Both the position numbers and the translations under genes were made by a program. The notes beneath the pieces are model-generated. The model worked only from the letters and a program-made list of their open reading frames with translations, ran no database searches and was not told the DNA's origin. 64,000 bases of DNA from Dactylis glomerata (lineage: Eukaryota > Streptophyta > Magnoliopsida > Poales > Poaceae): assembly GCA_007115705.1 (NCBI GenBank), contig QXEO01000336.1, positions 1,115,589-1,179,588 of the forward strand, written 5' to 3'. Of this stretch, positions 43,715-56,151 are shown one piece after another; position 1 is the stretch's first letter; each line of letters opens with the position of its first letter.

Positions 43715-45236
43715 TGATGACCCACAAGTATAGGGGGTGTATCGTAGTACTTTCGATAAATAAGAGTGTCGAACCCAATGAGGAGCAGAAGGTGTTGACA
43801 AGTGGTTTTGATCAAGGATTCACTGTAAATACTAGCAAACGGGTTTTCAGGAGTATTTGGTAATGCAAGTAAATAAAGTACGAGTAAATAAAAGACAATA
43901 GTAATAATTGCTGCAAGTGGCCCAATCCTTTCTAGAGCAAAGGACAAGCCGGTTGTGTAACTTATGATGACCAAACGTTCTCGGGGACACACGAGAGTTT
44001 CTGTCAAGTGCTTTCGCTTCATACCGCTAAATAATCTTTACTGGTTTGATAAGTGTTATGGGGGTGAACCTGTGCTAGCGCACTACCCTTACTAGGATAA
44101 ATACACACTTGTGATTATACCCCTTGCAAGCATCCGCAAATACAAGAAAGTAATTAAGAAAAATCTAACCACAACCTTAAACTCTAAGATCCTACGCTCC
44201 CTGGTGTAATGGTTTCCCAACGAAGGTTTAGGTTTCTGTCACTCCAGCAACCCCACAATTGGTAGCCAAATACACAATTCATCTCACTAGGGCCATAAAT
44301 GGTGAAGTATCATGTAGTCGACGTTCACATGACACCACTAGTGAAATGGCACCACAACAAATAAATATCAAACCATTAAATATTACTCAACATAATTCCA
44401 CTACTAACGACTTGACTTCTCCCATGTCCTCAAGAACTAAACGAACTACTCACAAGACATCATATGGATCATGATCAGAGGTGAAATAATGGTAAATAAC
44501 AATCTGAACATAAACCTTAATTCAACGGTTCCACTCAATAGCATCAACCACAAGAGTAATCAACACCGGGAAAGTTTCCCCTAAGAATTTGACAAGATTC
44601 AACTCAAGATGTTACAGCGGGATGGCAAGGTGATGGTGGAGATGAAGGTGCTGGTGATGGAGATGATGATGATGATGATCCCGATGAAGTCCGGTGCGAT
44701 GGCAATGACGATGGCGACGATCTCCCCTCTCCGGGAAGGAATTTCCCCGGCAGATTTCTGCCTGCCGGAGAGCTTTTCTCTCTCTAGTGTTTTCTGCCCC
44801 GCAGAGGCGGCGGTGTCTATCTCTGAGCCCCCCCCCCCCTTGACTTAGGTTTTTGGGGACAATGAAATAAAAGAAGGGGCGATGGCAGAAGTGGGCCAGG
44901 GGGCTCTCACCACAGGGTGGCGCAGCCAGGGGCTGGGCCGCGTCCCCTAGTGGTGAGGCTGCCTTGTGGCCCCTCTCGCCTCCTCCTTCTGGCTTCTTCA
45001 GTCTTCTGATAAAATATAATTTTCTGGTATTTTTCCGGAATTTTCCTGATCTTCGAAATATGGTGTCTTGATGGTCCTTTTTCCAGCAGAATCCTGACTC
45101 CGGCAGCAAATCCTCCAATGATCATCAAACATGTAAAAACAGAGGAAATAACATAAGTGTCATCTCTAAATGTGAAATATATCAATGAATAACAGTAAAT
45201 TATGATACAAAATAGTGATGCAAAATGGACGTATCA
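43715..45236 (-). repeat. Family B LTR, 5' LTR of I
   Basis: tgatgacccac..gacgtatca, very similar to 27598-29115. Inverted repeat at 44906-44957. A C-run (44829-44839) is longer than in the sister LTR. Confidence 0.9.
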
Positions 45237-45241
45237 GATCA

Positions 45242-46393
45242 CAACAACTCAAATGCTTGCTTGAGATAGAGAGGAATAGATTTACTAACTCAACATAAAA
45301 GTAAAAAAGATAGGCCCTTCACAGAGGGAAGCAGGGATTTATCATGTGCTAGAGCTTTTCATTTGTAAAACAGAGATAAATATTGTTTTGGGAGGTGGTT
45401 GTTCCTGTCAACGAATGGCAATAGAGTTCTTGTTATCTTCCATACTAAACAAGTTGAGAGCGGTACCGAATTATTGATAAAGAGCATTTGTATGCACTTT
45501 TTATAGTTTGGCACTCCTCCCAACCTTTCCTTTCACAAACCATGGCTAACCGAATCCTTCGGGTGCCTGCCAACAATCTCATACCATGGAGGAGTGCCTT
45601 TTTCTTTTTTTATTTTTATTTTTATTTTTGAAGGTTACAATGGTCTGACCAGCTCTCTTGCAAAATTAGTGGCGAGCAGATGAAGCATGCAAGTCAAGGG
45701 GTACTTAATTTAGTATGGAAGATAACAAACCCAAACACTATGTCCTCATGAGCTAAAAACAGTGTCAGAAACTGAGAAGTATTTGAAGGTTTTGAAAGGT
45801 AGCACATGAAAATTTACTTGGAATGGCTTGAAATGCCATGCATAGGAATCTATAATGGACTCTTTGGAATAACTTGGTTTTGGGGAGTTGGATGCACGAG
45901 AAGTATTCCCTCTCAGTACAGGTTTTTGGCTAGCAAGGCTGGGTAGGAAGCATAAAAGTTGAGTGAAACAAACATACATGTGATAGAAAACAATCATGCA
46001 ATCTTCCTCGGAAGTACAAACGATCTTAACTTGAGAATACTAAGCTTATGAGCCAATCAAGAAAGAAAGATAATGGAATAATGTATCTACATGTCTTTCT
46101 CTCTTTTCTACTCAAGCCTCAAAGTATTGTTGCTACTGACCATTGCTATGTTTGCCAAAACCAACTAGATTTACTTATGCTCCCAAAGTGATACCAATAC
46201 TAATAACAAGGTCAATCATATAATAGAAATTGCAAACTAAAATAAAGTGTGCAGAAAGTAAATGATAAAACTTCTCATTAATATTTCATAACCGCAACTC
46301 ACACCAAGGCATAAATAAATAACCAACTAAAGGAGAGATACTTCCACACTGCAAACCATCCTATATGATAACTTCTCTACTCATGATATGACT
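45242..46393 (-). other. Element O 3' untranslated region, continued
   Basis: Resumes the sequence broken at 27597 (aacaactcaaatgcttgc). Non-coding; polypurine-like motif near 46438-46455 (minus-strand ccaatcttgggggagtgcc). Confidence 0.7.
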
Positions 46394-47029
46394 CTACTGA
46401 AAATTAAAAGGGTAAAAGGTAATGATGTGATACCACGGCACTCCCCCAAGATTGGAACAAGGCAAGGGGATTCCAATACCGATGACGAATGACTCCTTCG
46501 GTGGTGGTGAATCCTTAATAAGCTTATCAATCAACTCCTTCAACTCATCAATCTTGTAGGTGAGAATACGAATCAACTCCGTATTGTGCTTAATACGGCT
46601 CATGAATTTGTCTGACTGTGAATCCCAGCTCTTGGAATTATTTCCCCACTCTTCTTCACACTTAAAGCCTCCTTTTCCTGCATTGTTAGAATGATCTATA
46701 TTCCAACCAGAGGGTAACTTTGCCTTAGGCACCCTTTGGAATTGATGCTCATGTATTAGAGTATGGAAGGGGTTGTTGCTGCCTGAAGAAGATGTCCTTG
46801 GAGCTAAAAAGTGACAAGGAACATTCCCTCTAGTGCTTATCCGCGCACCTCTCTTGAACTTGCTAGGGTTTGCCACCACCCCAATGCTTGCAACGGTGGC
46901 ACGAAGGCACAGGCGCTGGTCTTCTTCTATTTCTTCTTCAGCTTCAATCTCGACCTCCTCCTCTAGCTCGGGGTTTTGGTGATCATCTTCCGAAGGCGTA
47001 TTCCCCTTGTCGTTGTTGGTGGAGGCCAT
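46394..47029 (-). CDS. Env-position ORF of element O
   Basis: 211 residues from ATG 47029. The N-terminus MASTNNDKGNTPSEDD is followed by an acidic run (EEEVEIEAEEEIEED), then ASIGVVANPSKFKRGARI, FHTLIHEHQFQRVPKAKLP, and a helical LTYKIDELKELIDKLIKD end. The frame runs about 30 residues past the usual KDSPPPKE terminus, so the ancestral stop is lost. No signal peptide, membrane segment or known domain. It is clearly related to 55282-55812 and unrelated in its body to 30801-31301. Function unknown. Confidence 0.65.
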   Translation of the reverse strand: MASTNNDKGNTPSEDDHQNPELEEEVEIEAEEEIEEDQRLCLRATVASIGVVANPSKFKRGARISTRGNVPCHFLAPRTSSSGSNNPFHTLIHEHQFQRVPKAKLPSGWNIDHSNNAGKGGFKCEEEWGNNSKSWDSQSDKFMSRIKHNTELIRILTYKIDELKELIDKLIKDSPPPKESFVIGIGIPLPCSNLGGVPWYHIITFYPFNFQ

Positions 47030-47124
47030 GGTGCCTCTAAAACTAAGAATAGCCCTTGACAGAAATAGATCGAAACAAAAGCACGACGAGAAAACAATAT
47101 ACAGACCTCGGGAGATCCGAGGGA

Positions 47125-47250
47125 TTATATAGCCCAAAGCTTAATAACAAAAGGAAGGCACCGGATGAAGCCGGGTCAGAAATGAGCTCCGAGGCAATCA
47201 CACCACTTGGTGGCGTGGCCAGAAGGGGGCCTGCGCCACGGGGTGGTGTG
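47125..47250 (-). promoter_or_regulatory. Internal promoter of O: inverted repeat plus TATA
   Basis: Inverted repeat about 47199-47250 (cacaccac..gtggtgtg), TATA ggctatataatccctc at 47125-47133, ATG at 47029. Same layout as in I and N, with more divergence. Confidence 0.5.
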
Positions 47251-47368
47251 GTGCCCTCGGGCACCGTTTCCTACCCGTTTCCGTCTCATAATTTTTCATA
47301 TTTAATAAAAACAACAAAAATATAAGCAGAAAAGTTTAACATGAACTTTTTCTTACTAAAACTGTTAC

Positions 47369-50300
47369 CTATTTGAAAACGGACTCTGCAGTTTCCTGGA
47401 CTTGTTCTTTGATAAATTCTTCCGGTGTCACCACTTGAATAATATCGATATCTTCATTATAAGAATCTCCAGAAATATAGTGTTTGAGTCTATGCCCATT
47501 CACCACTTGCGTAGTGTTATATTTTAGCGAAGCAATTTTTATTGCACCTGAACGGTACACCTCTTCAATAACAAAGCGTCCTTCCCATTTTGAGAGTAAT
47601 TTTCCTGCAAAAAATCTGAGATGAGACCTATACAATAGAACTTTCTCACCAACATGGAACTCTCTCTTAAGAATTCTCCTATCATGCCACTTTTTAACTT
47701 TCTCTTTAAAGAGTCTTGCATTTTCATAAGCTTCACTTCTCCATTCATCTAAAGAACTCAAATCAAGCAACCTTTTCTTACCAGCAAGTTTAAAATCTCT
47801 ATTAAGCTCTTTCACTACCCAATAAGTTTTGTGTTCTAATTCTAAAGGAAAGTGACAAGCTTTTCCATAAACCATTTTGTAAGGAGACATACCCATAGGA
47901 TTTTTATAAGCAGTTCTATAAGTCCATAAAGCATCATTTAACTTACAAGCCCAATTTTTCCTAGATTTATTAATAGTCTTTTGCAAGATAGACTTAATCT
48001 CTCTATTCGATAATTCTACTTGCCCACTAGTTTGGGGATGATAAGCCAAAGCAATTCTATGATTAACATCATATCTAGCAAGGGTCTTCCTAAAACCACC
48101 ATGAATAAAATAAGAACCTCCATCAGTCATAAGATATCTAGGCACACCAAACCTAGGAAAAATAACATCCTTAAGCATTTTTAACGAGGTCTCACCATCA
48201 TCACTCTTCATAGGTATAGCTTCTACCCACTTAGTGAAATAATCAAGAGCAACAAGTATATGAGTATAACCTTCTGAAGGAGGAAAAAGACCCATAAAAT
48301 CAAATCCCCAGCAGTCAAATGGTTCAATAACAAGAGAATAATTCATAGGCATTTCATTGCATCTAAAAATATTTTCAACTCTTTGGCATCCATCACAAGA
48401 TAAAATAAACTTTCTTGCATCTTTAAAAAGAGTAGGCAAATAAAAACCTGATTGTAGAACCTTTTGTGCAGTTCTATCTCCAGCATGATGTCCTCCATAA
48501 GCACTACCATGACATTTCCTCAATATCTCTCGTTGTTCATATTCTGGAACATATCTTCGCATAATACCATCCACTCCTTTATATAAATGTGGGTCATCCC
48601 AAAAATAATATCTCAAGTCATAAAAGAATTTCCTTCTCTGCTGAGCTGTAAAGGTTGGAGGCAAATACTTGGAAACAATAAAGTTAGCATAATCAGCATA
48701 CCAAGGACTCTCTCGCGAGGTTACTTTTATTGCAGCCAACTGTTCATTTGGAAAACTATCATTAACAGGAATAGGATCATAAGAAATGTTTTCCAATCTA
48801 GACAAATTATAAGCAACAGGATTTTCAGCACCTTTCCTATCTACAATGTGCAAATCAAACTCTTGAAAAAGCAACACCCATCTAATAAGCCTAGGCTTAG
48901 CATCTTTCTTTTCCATAAGGTACCTAATAGCAGCATGATCAGTATGAATAGTAACTTTTGAATCAACAATATAAGGTCTAAACTTATCACAAGCAAAGAT
49001 GACATCTAGGAACTCCTTTTCAGTAGTAGCATAATTCTTTTGAGCAGCATCAGGAGTCTTGCTGGCATAATGAATAACATTCAACTTCTTATCTACTCGC
49101 TGTCCAAGAACAACACCTACAGCAAAATCACTAGCATCACACATAATTTCAAAGGGTAAATTCCAGTCAGGTGGTTGGACAATAGGAGCAGTAGTTAAAT
49201 CCTTCTTAAGAATTTCCAAAGCTTCCTTACAATCATCATCAAAAACAAAAGGTACATCTTTTTGAAGAAGATTAATAAGAGGCTTTGAAATTTTAGAGAA
49301 ATCTTTAATAAACCTCCTATAGAAACCAGCATGACCAAGAATACTATGAATACCTTTGACATCCCTAGGACAGGGCATTTTCTCAATTGCTTCAACTTTT
49401 GCTTTGTCAACTTCAATACCTCTTTCAGAAATTTTATATCCAAGAACAATTCCTTCATTAACCATAAAGTGGCATTTCTCCCAATTAAGAACAAGATTAG
49501 TTTCTTCACATCTCTGCAAAACTTTATCAAGATTGTGCAAACAATTATCAAAAGAAGTTCCATAGACAGAGAAATCGTCCATGAATACTTCCACAATTTC
49601 TTCACAAAAACCATGAAAGATAGTAGACATGCATCTTTGAAACGTAGCAGGAGCATTACACAAACCAAAAGGCATACGTCTATAAGCATAAGTTCCATAA
49701 GGACAAGTAAAAGTGGTTTTCTCTTAATCTTGCTTTTTAACAGCAATTTGAGAAAACTCAAAATAACCATCAAGGAAACAAAAGTGAGTTTTCTTAGATA
49801 ATCTCTCTAACATTTGATCTATAAAAGGCAAAGGATAATGATCTTTCTTAGTAACTTTGTTGACCTTTCCAAAATTGATGCACATCCTATAACCAACTAC
49901 TACTCTTTGAGGAATGAGCTCATTGTTTTCATTAGGCACAACAGTAATCCCTCCTTTCTTAGGGACACAATGCACAGGACTAACCCATCTAATATCAGCA
50001 ATAGGATAAATAATACCAGCATCAAGGAGTTTTAATACCTCATTTCTTACCACTTCCTTCATCTTAGGAATTAAATGGTGTTGATGTTCAACAACTGGTT
50101 TTGCATCAGGCTCCATATTAATAGCATGCTGACATATAGTAGGGGAAATCCCTTTTAAATCATCAAGAGTATATCCAATAGCTCCTCGGTGTTTCCTCAA
50201 TATTTCCAATAACCTTTCTTCTTCCTTCCCTGAAAGTTTAGAACTAATAATAACAGGATATGTTTTCTTATCATCAATATAGGCATATTTAAGATCATCA

Positions 50301-52077
50301 GGTAAAGGTTTTAAATCGAAAACAGGATCCTCTTTGGGTGGTAATGTGGTACCCAAGTCTTCAACGGGTAAATTGTGTTTAAGCATCTCTGGTTGACGTA
50401 GAAGAATCTCATCAATCTCATTTGTTTCTTCCATAAAGATCTCACTTTCGTGGTCCTCCATATATTGCTGCAAGGCATCGTTAGGAGCAAGAGCAATAGA
50501 GGCAAGTTGTTCAACTCTAAAATCCTTATTAGGCAATTCAGTTTCATACCGAGCTTTGGCAAACTTAGAAAAATAGAACTCATAAGATTCTCCATCAAAT
50601 TTAGTTAAAATTTTCTCCTTCCTACAATCTATAATAGTGCCACAAGTGTTTAAGAAAGGTCTACCAAAAATGATAGGACAAGTTTTACTAGCAGCTGAAC
50701 CAAGTACTAGAAAATCAGCAGGATATTTAGTCTTACCGCATAGAACTTCCACATCTCTAACAATACCAATTAGAGAGATAGTTTCTCTATTAGCAAGCTG
50801 AATAACCACATCAATTTCTTCATGTTCACAAGAACCAATTTCATGCATGATTTCTCTGTAAAGCTCATAAGGAATAGTACTTGTACTTGCACCAATATCA
50901 CATAAACCATAATAGCAATGATCACCTATCCTGATAGAAAGCATAGGTACACTAGTTTTCCTAGATCTACTAGGTTGTGAAACAATATTAGAAGCATCTT
51001 CACAAAAGATAATGTGTCCATCTTCTACATTTTTAGTAACATGGTCCTTCACTATTGCTACTGCAGGTTTAACAGTTATTTGCTCATCAGGTTGTATAGC
51101 TTTCTTTGTACTTTTGCTAATCACATTAGTTTTATCATAGAATGCTCATTTACCTTAGCAGGGAAAGGTGTTTTCTCAATATAAGGTTCAGGCAAAACAT
51201 GATCAGCAGTACAAACTTCAATATTTCTAGTAGGAACACAATTAACAATATCTTTATAAGGTGCATGGTACTTGTTCCATTCCTTTTTTGGAATATCAAG
51301 ATAAGAGGCAAAGGCCTTAAAACAGTTTGCAAGTATTTGAGAATCAAGACAATAAAGAGCACTAATATTATGATAGTCATCAGTTCCCATAAAAGATTTA
51401 ATGCATTCAAAATCATAATTTATACCTGACTTTCTTCCTTTGTTGTTCTCCCATCCTTCAGTATTTTCCTGAATATGGTCAAGAAGATCCCATTTAGCTT
51501 CTTCTTTCATACGTGTAAATGATCCAGAACAAGAAGCATCCAATAAATCCTTATCGTGAAGAGAAAGCCTTGCATAGAAGTTATTAATAACAATATTACT
51601 GGGAGCTCATGAATGGGACATTTGAGCATTAGTGACTTCAATCTCCCCCACGCTTGGGAAATACTCTCTCCGTCATGACGCCAAAAATTATATATTTGAT
51701 TCCGATCTTTATGAATCTCACTAGGAGGATAGAATTTAGAATAAAAGAGAGGTACAATTTCCTTCCAGCCAATAGATCGACCGTTCTTCAGCAGCTTATA
51801 CCATTCTGCAGCTCTGCCCTTTAGTGATAAAGAGAATAGCTTCCTCTTAACTTGGTTCGTTAAAATGCCTGCACACTTGAACAACTCGCATAATTCATGT
51901 ATAAAGAGCAAATGATCACCAGGATGGACAGCTCCATCTCCTAAATAGTAGTTATTCATAACACGTTCAACAATTTTCATAGGTATTTTAAAAGGATCCA
52001 ATTGAGCAGGCGGTGGTTCATATGCTACCGTAATAGTGGCAGTAGTATTCCCAAATAGGGAACTAAATGGAGACTTC
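47369..52077 (-). pseudogene. pol: Gag-pol of element O (5' codons beyond insertion N)
   Basis: Gag at 52077-51121, broken by a one-base deletion near 51598 and a frameshift near 51135. Protease and RT start at 51124-49727, then TAA at 49724-49726, and the same frame from 49723 to 47369. The TAA replaces a CAA seen in element N, so one C-to-T change stops the polyprotein between RT motifs. Motifs: protease YYGLCDIGASTSTIP, RT VFMDDFSVYG, RNase H IMCDASDFAVG and HTDHAA, integrase zinc domain (CHGSAYGGHHAGDRTAQK) and DDE core (FDFMGLFP, LMTDGGSYF, QVELSNREIK), then a GPY/F-type HVGEKVLLYRSHLRFFAGKL. Downstream of the breaks the 768-residue frame is intact. Confidence 0.88.
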
Positions 52078-53593
52078 TGATGACCCACAAGTATAGGGGG
52101 TGTATCGTAGTACTTTCGATAAATAAGAGTGTCAAACCCAACAAGGAGCAGAAGGTGTTGACAAGTGGTTTTGATCAAGGTTTCACTGTAAATACTAGCA
52201 AACGGGTTTTCAGGGGTATTCGGTAATGCAAATAAATAAAGTGCGAGTAAATAAAAGACAGTAGTAATAATTGCAGCAAGTGGCCCAATCCTTTCTTTAG
52301 CAAAGGACAAGCTGGTTGTGTAACTTATGATGACCAAACGTTCTCGAGGACACACGGGAGTTTCTGTCAAGAGCTTTCGCTTCATGCCGCTAAATAATCT
52401 TTATTGGTTTGATAAGTGTTATGGGGGTGAACCTGTGCTAGCGCACTACCCTTGTTAGGATAAATACACACTTGTGATTATACCCCTTGCAAGCATCCGC
52501 AAATACAAGAAAGTAATTAAGATAAATCTAACCACAGCCTTAAACTCTAAGATCCTATGCTCCCTGGTGCAATGGTTTCCCAACGGAGGTTTAGGTTTCT
52601 GTCACTCCAGCAACCCCACAATTGGTAGCCAAATACACAATGCATCTTACTAGGCCCATAAATGGTGAAGTATCATATAGTCGACGTTCACATGACACCA
52701 CTAGTGAAATAACACCACAACAAATAAATATCAAACCACTAAATATTACTTAACAATAATCCACTACTAACATCTTGACTTCTACCATGTCCTCAAGAAC
52801 TAAACAAACTACTCACAAGACATCATATGGATCATGATCAGGGGTGAAATAATGGTAAATAACAATCTGAACATAAACCTTAATTCAACGGTTCCACTCA
52901 ATAGCATCAACTACAAGAGTAATCAACACCGGGAAAGTTTCCCTTAAGAATTTAACAAGATCCAACTCAAGATGTTACAGCAGGATGGCGTGGTGATGGT
53001 TGAGATGAAGGTGCTGGTGATGGAGATGATGATGATGATGATCCCGATGAAGTCCGGTGCGATGGCGATGACGATGGCGACGATCTCCCCTCTCCGGGAA
53101 GGAATTTCCCCGGCAGATTTCTGCCTGCCGGAGAGCTTTTCTCTCTCTGGTGTTTTCCGCCCCGCAGAGGCGGCGGTGTCTATCTTTGAGCCCCCCCTAA
53201 CTTAGGTTTTCGGGGACGATGAAGTACGCGCAGGGGCGAGACCTAAAGTGGGCCAGGGTGGCCTCACAGTAGGCCGGCGCGGCCAGGGGCCAGGCCACGC
53301 CCCCTACGTGTGAGCCTACCCCCTGGCTCCTCTCGACTCCTCCTTCTGGCTTCCTGAGTCTTTCAGCAAAATATAATTTTCTGGTATTTTTCTAGAATTT
53401 TCCTGATCTTCCGAAATATGGTGTCTTGATGGTCCTTTTCCAGCAGAATCCTGACTCCGGCAGCAAATCCTCCAACAATCATCAAACATGTAAAAACAGC
53501 TGAAACAACATAAGTATCATCTGTAAATATGAAATATATCAATGAATAACAGTAAATTATGATACAAAATAGTGATGCAAAATGGACGTGTCA
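52078..53593 (-). repeat. Family B LTR, 3' LTR of N
   Basis: tgatgacccac..gacgtgtca. Inverted repeat at 53262-53314. It shares diagnostic variants (for example gtttcactgtaaat, ctttctttagcaaagg) only with 60864-62375. Confidence 0.9.
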
Positions 53594-55281
53594 ACCCCCT
53601 AAGCTTAGACCTCGCTTGTCCCCAAGCGAAAACTAAACTCGGTAAACATGACCACAGGTTTATGGAGTGAAGTGTCGATAATCAAATTACAGACAAGAAG
53701 CATCACATTCACCAAGGCACAAGTTATAATAGACAGCAACTTCCCTTTATATAATATAGACTTGCAATAAGTAAAGGGAATCACATATAAAGATACACAA
53801 AGTAAACTATAATTGGTGGTGGCAAACCTTAGTTCTTGGTCAGAGAACAATGAACAAACTATACTAGCTTTTGGATGGAGCCTATTTAAACAGAGCTAAT
53901 ATAGCAAAAACTATATGCTCGCTGAAACAAACTCTTTGTAATCATAGAAAACTTTCAGAGACATATTCTTTCAGATAAAAGCGTTATGCTAAACAAGGAA
54001 GATAGTAAACATGATTAAACAAATCAACATATGGATGAGTGAAACATAACAACTCAAATGCTTGCTTGAGATAGAAGGAAATAGGTTGACTCAACATAAA
54101 AGTAAAAGATAGGCCCTTCGCAGAGGGAAGCAGGGATTAAACATGTGCTAGAGCTTTTCATTTGTAAAACAGAGGTAAAAAGTTATTATGAGAGGTGGTT
54201 GCTTTTGTCAACGATTAGCAACGGAGTTCTTGATATCTTCCATACTAAACAAGTGAGAGCGGTTCCGAGATGTTTGATTAATTTGGCACATTGGTGCTCT
54301 TTTATAGCTTTGCACTCCTCCCCATCTTTTCCTTTCTCAAACCATGGCTAACCGATTCCATCGGGTGCCAACCAACTTTCACATACCTTGGAGGAGTGCT
54401 CTTTTCTTTTCTTTTTGAGATTATAATGGTCTGACTAGCTCCCTTGCAAAATTAGTGACGAGCAGATGAAGCTGCCTAGTCGAGGGGTACTTAATTTAGT
54501 ATGGAAGATAACAAACCCATCCACTACGTCCCCATGAGCTAAAAATAGTGGCACAAAATGAGAAGTATTTGAATGTTTTTGAAAGGTAGCACATGAAAAT
54601 TTACTTGGAATGGCTTAAAATACCATGCATAGGAATTTATAGTGGACTCTTTGGAAATGACTTGGCTTTTGGAAATTGGATGCACGAGAAGTATTCCCTC
54701 TCAGTACAGGTTTTTGGCTAGCAAGGCTGGGTAGCAAGCATAAGAGTTGCATGAAACAAACATACATACATATAATAGCAACAATCATGCAAACTTCCTT
54801 GAAGGTACAATGATTTTAACTTTGAGAATAATAATGCTTATACGCCAACCATGAAGGAAAACTGAAGTGATGTAACTACAAGCACTTCTTTCTTCTTTTC
54901 TACTCAAACCTCAAGGTAATGTTGCTACTGACCAAGCTAAGTTTGCCAAAACCAACCTAATTTACTCATGCTCCCAAAGTGATACCAATACTAATCAACA
55001 AGACTAATCATATAAGAAACATTGCAAACTAAAATAAAGTGTGCAGAAAGTAAACGATAAAACTTCTCATTAATATTTCATTACCGCAACTCACACCAAG
55101 GGATACATAGATAACCAACTAAGGAGGGTACTTCCAAACTGCAAACTATTCTATAGGATAATTTCTCTATTCATGATATGACTCTACTTGAAAAGTAAAT
55201 GAGTAAAAATGTGATGATGTGATACCGCGGCACTCCCCCAAGCTTGGAACAAGCCAAGGGGATGCCTATACCGATGACGAA
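53594..55281 (-). other. Element N 3' untranslated region
   Basis: Polypurine tract at 53594-53608 (minus-strand aagcttaggggg-type). Non-coding; parallel to 29116-30800. Second polypurine-like motif at 55229-55250. Confidence 0.7.
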
Positions 55282-55812
55282 TTACTCCTTTGGCGGTAGC
55301 GGAGAGTCTTTAATGAGCTTCTCAATCAAATCTTTCAAGTCATCGATCTTGTGACTGAGGTTACGAATCATCTCTGAATTGTGCTCAATACGGTTCATGA
55401 ACCTGTCAGCCAGAGAATCCCAGCTCTTGGAGTTCTTTCCCCGTCCTTCTTCACTCTTGGAACTTCCTTTCCCTGCACTGTTAGAACGATCTATATCCCA
55501 ACCAGAGGGCAATTGTGATCTAGGCACCTTTTGAAACTGATGTTCATGTATTAGAGTATGGAAAGGGTTGTTGCCTGACGGAGATATCCCTAGAGCTAAA
55601 ATGTGACGCGGCACACCCCCTCCGGTTCTTATACGTGCACTCTTCTTGAACTTGTCATGACTTGTTACCACCCCAATGCTTGCGATCATGGTGCTCGGGC
55701 GTGAACTTTGATCTTCTTCCTCGGCCTCACTTTCAACTTCTTCCTTCGGCCGAAGGTCTTGGTGGTTATCTTCCGGAGGTGCCTTCTCCTTGTTGCCGCT
55801 CGAGGAAGCCAT
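55282..55812 (-). CDS. Env-position ORF of element N
   Basis: 176 residues from ATG 55812; intact. N-terminus MASSSGNKEKAPPEDNHQD, acidic EEVESEAEEEDQSS, ASIGVVTSHDKFKKSARI, FHTLIHEHQFQKVPRSQLP, DRSNSAGKGSSKSEEG, a C-terminal helix LSHKIDDLKDLIEKLIKD and the end SPLPPKE. It is an orthologue of the O ORF. It is probably a soluble, partly disordered protein with a C-terminal amphipathic helix; no envelope features. The frame is open upstream to 56100, but the ATG at 55812 fits the position of the internal TATA box and the leader shared with I. Confidence 0.65.
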   Translation of the reverse strand: MASSSGNKEKAPPEDNHQDLRPKEEVESEAEEEDQSSRPSTMIASIGVVTSHDKFKKSARIRTGGGVPRHILALGISPSGNNPFHTLIHEHQFQKVPRSQLPSGWDIDRSNSAGKGSSKSEEGRGKNSKSWDSLADRFMNRIEHNSEMIRNLSHKIDDLKDLIEKLIKDSPLPPKE

Positions 55813-55907
55813 GGTGCTCTCAAAACTAAGATCAACTCCTGACAGAAACAGCTCGAAACAAAAACACGACGAGAAAACGATATACAGACCTTGGGTACTC
55901 CGGGGGG

Positions 55908-56033
55908 TTATATAGGCAAAAATTATACATCGAAGCGAAATCACAGGAGGAAACTGGGGCGGAAACGAGTTCTGAGGTGTTCTCACACCAGGGCGGTGCG
56001 GCCAGGGGTGGGCCCGCGCCCCCTGTGTGTGAG
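55908..56033 (-). promoter_or_regulatory. Internal promoter of N: inverted repeat plus TATA
   Basis: Inverted repeat 55982-56033 (ctcacacc..gtgtgag), TATA tgcctatataacccccc at 55908-55916, ATG at 55812. TATA-to-ATG spacing is 96 bases, against 95 in I and O. Confidence 0.6.
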
Positions 56034-56151
56034 GAGCACCCGGACTCCTTTTCCTGCCCGTTTTCGTCTCGTGATTTTTCATATTTAGTAAAAACAGCAA
56101 AAATATTAAAGGAAGAGTTCAACGCGAAACTTTTCTGACTAGAACTGTTAC

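Larger units (their letters stand above)
27598..45236 (-). mobile_element. Inner family B Gypsy element (I)
   Basis: Complete element with LTRs 27598-29115 and 43715-45236 and target duplication gatca (27593-27597 and 45237-45241). Its internal region carries gag-protease (43593-41809), a CACTA transposon, a heavily damaged pol (34547-31640) that includes a SINE-like insert, a coiled-coil env-position ORF and a 3' region with polypurine tract. Confidence 0.9.
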
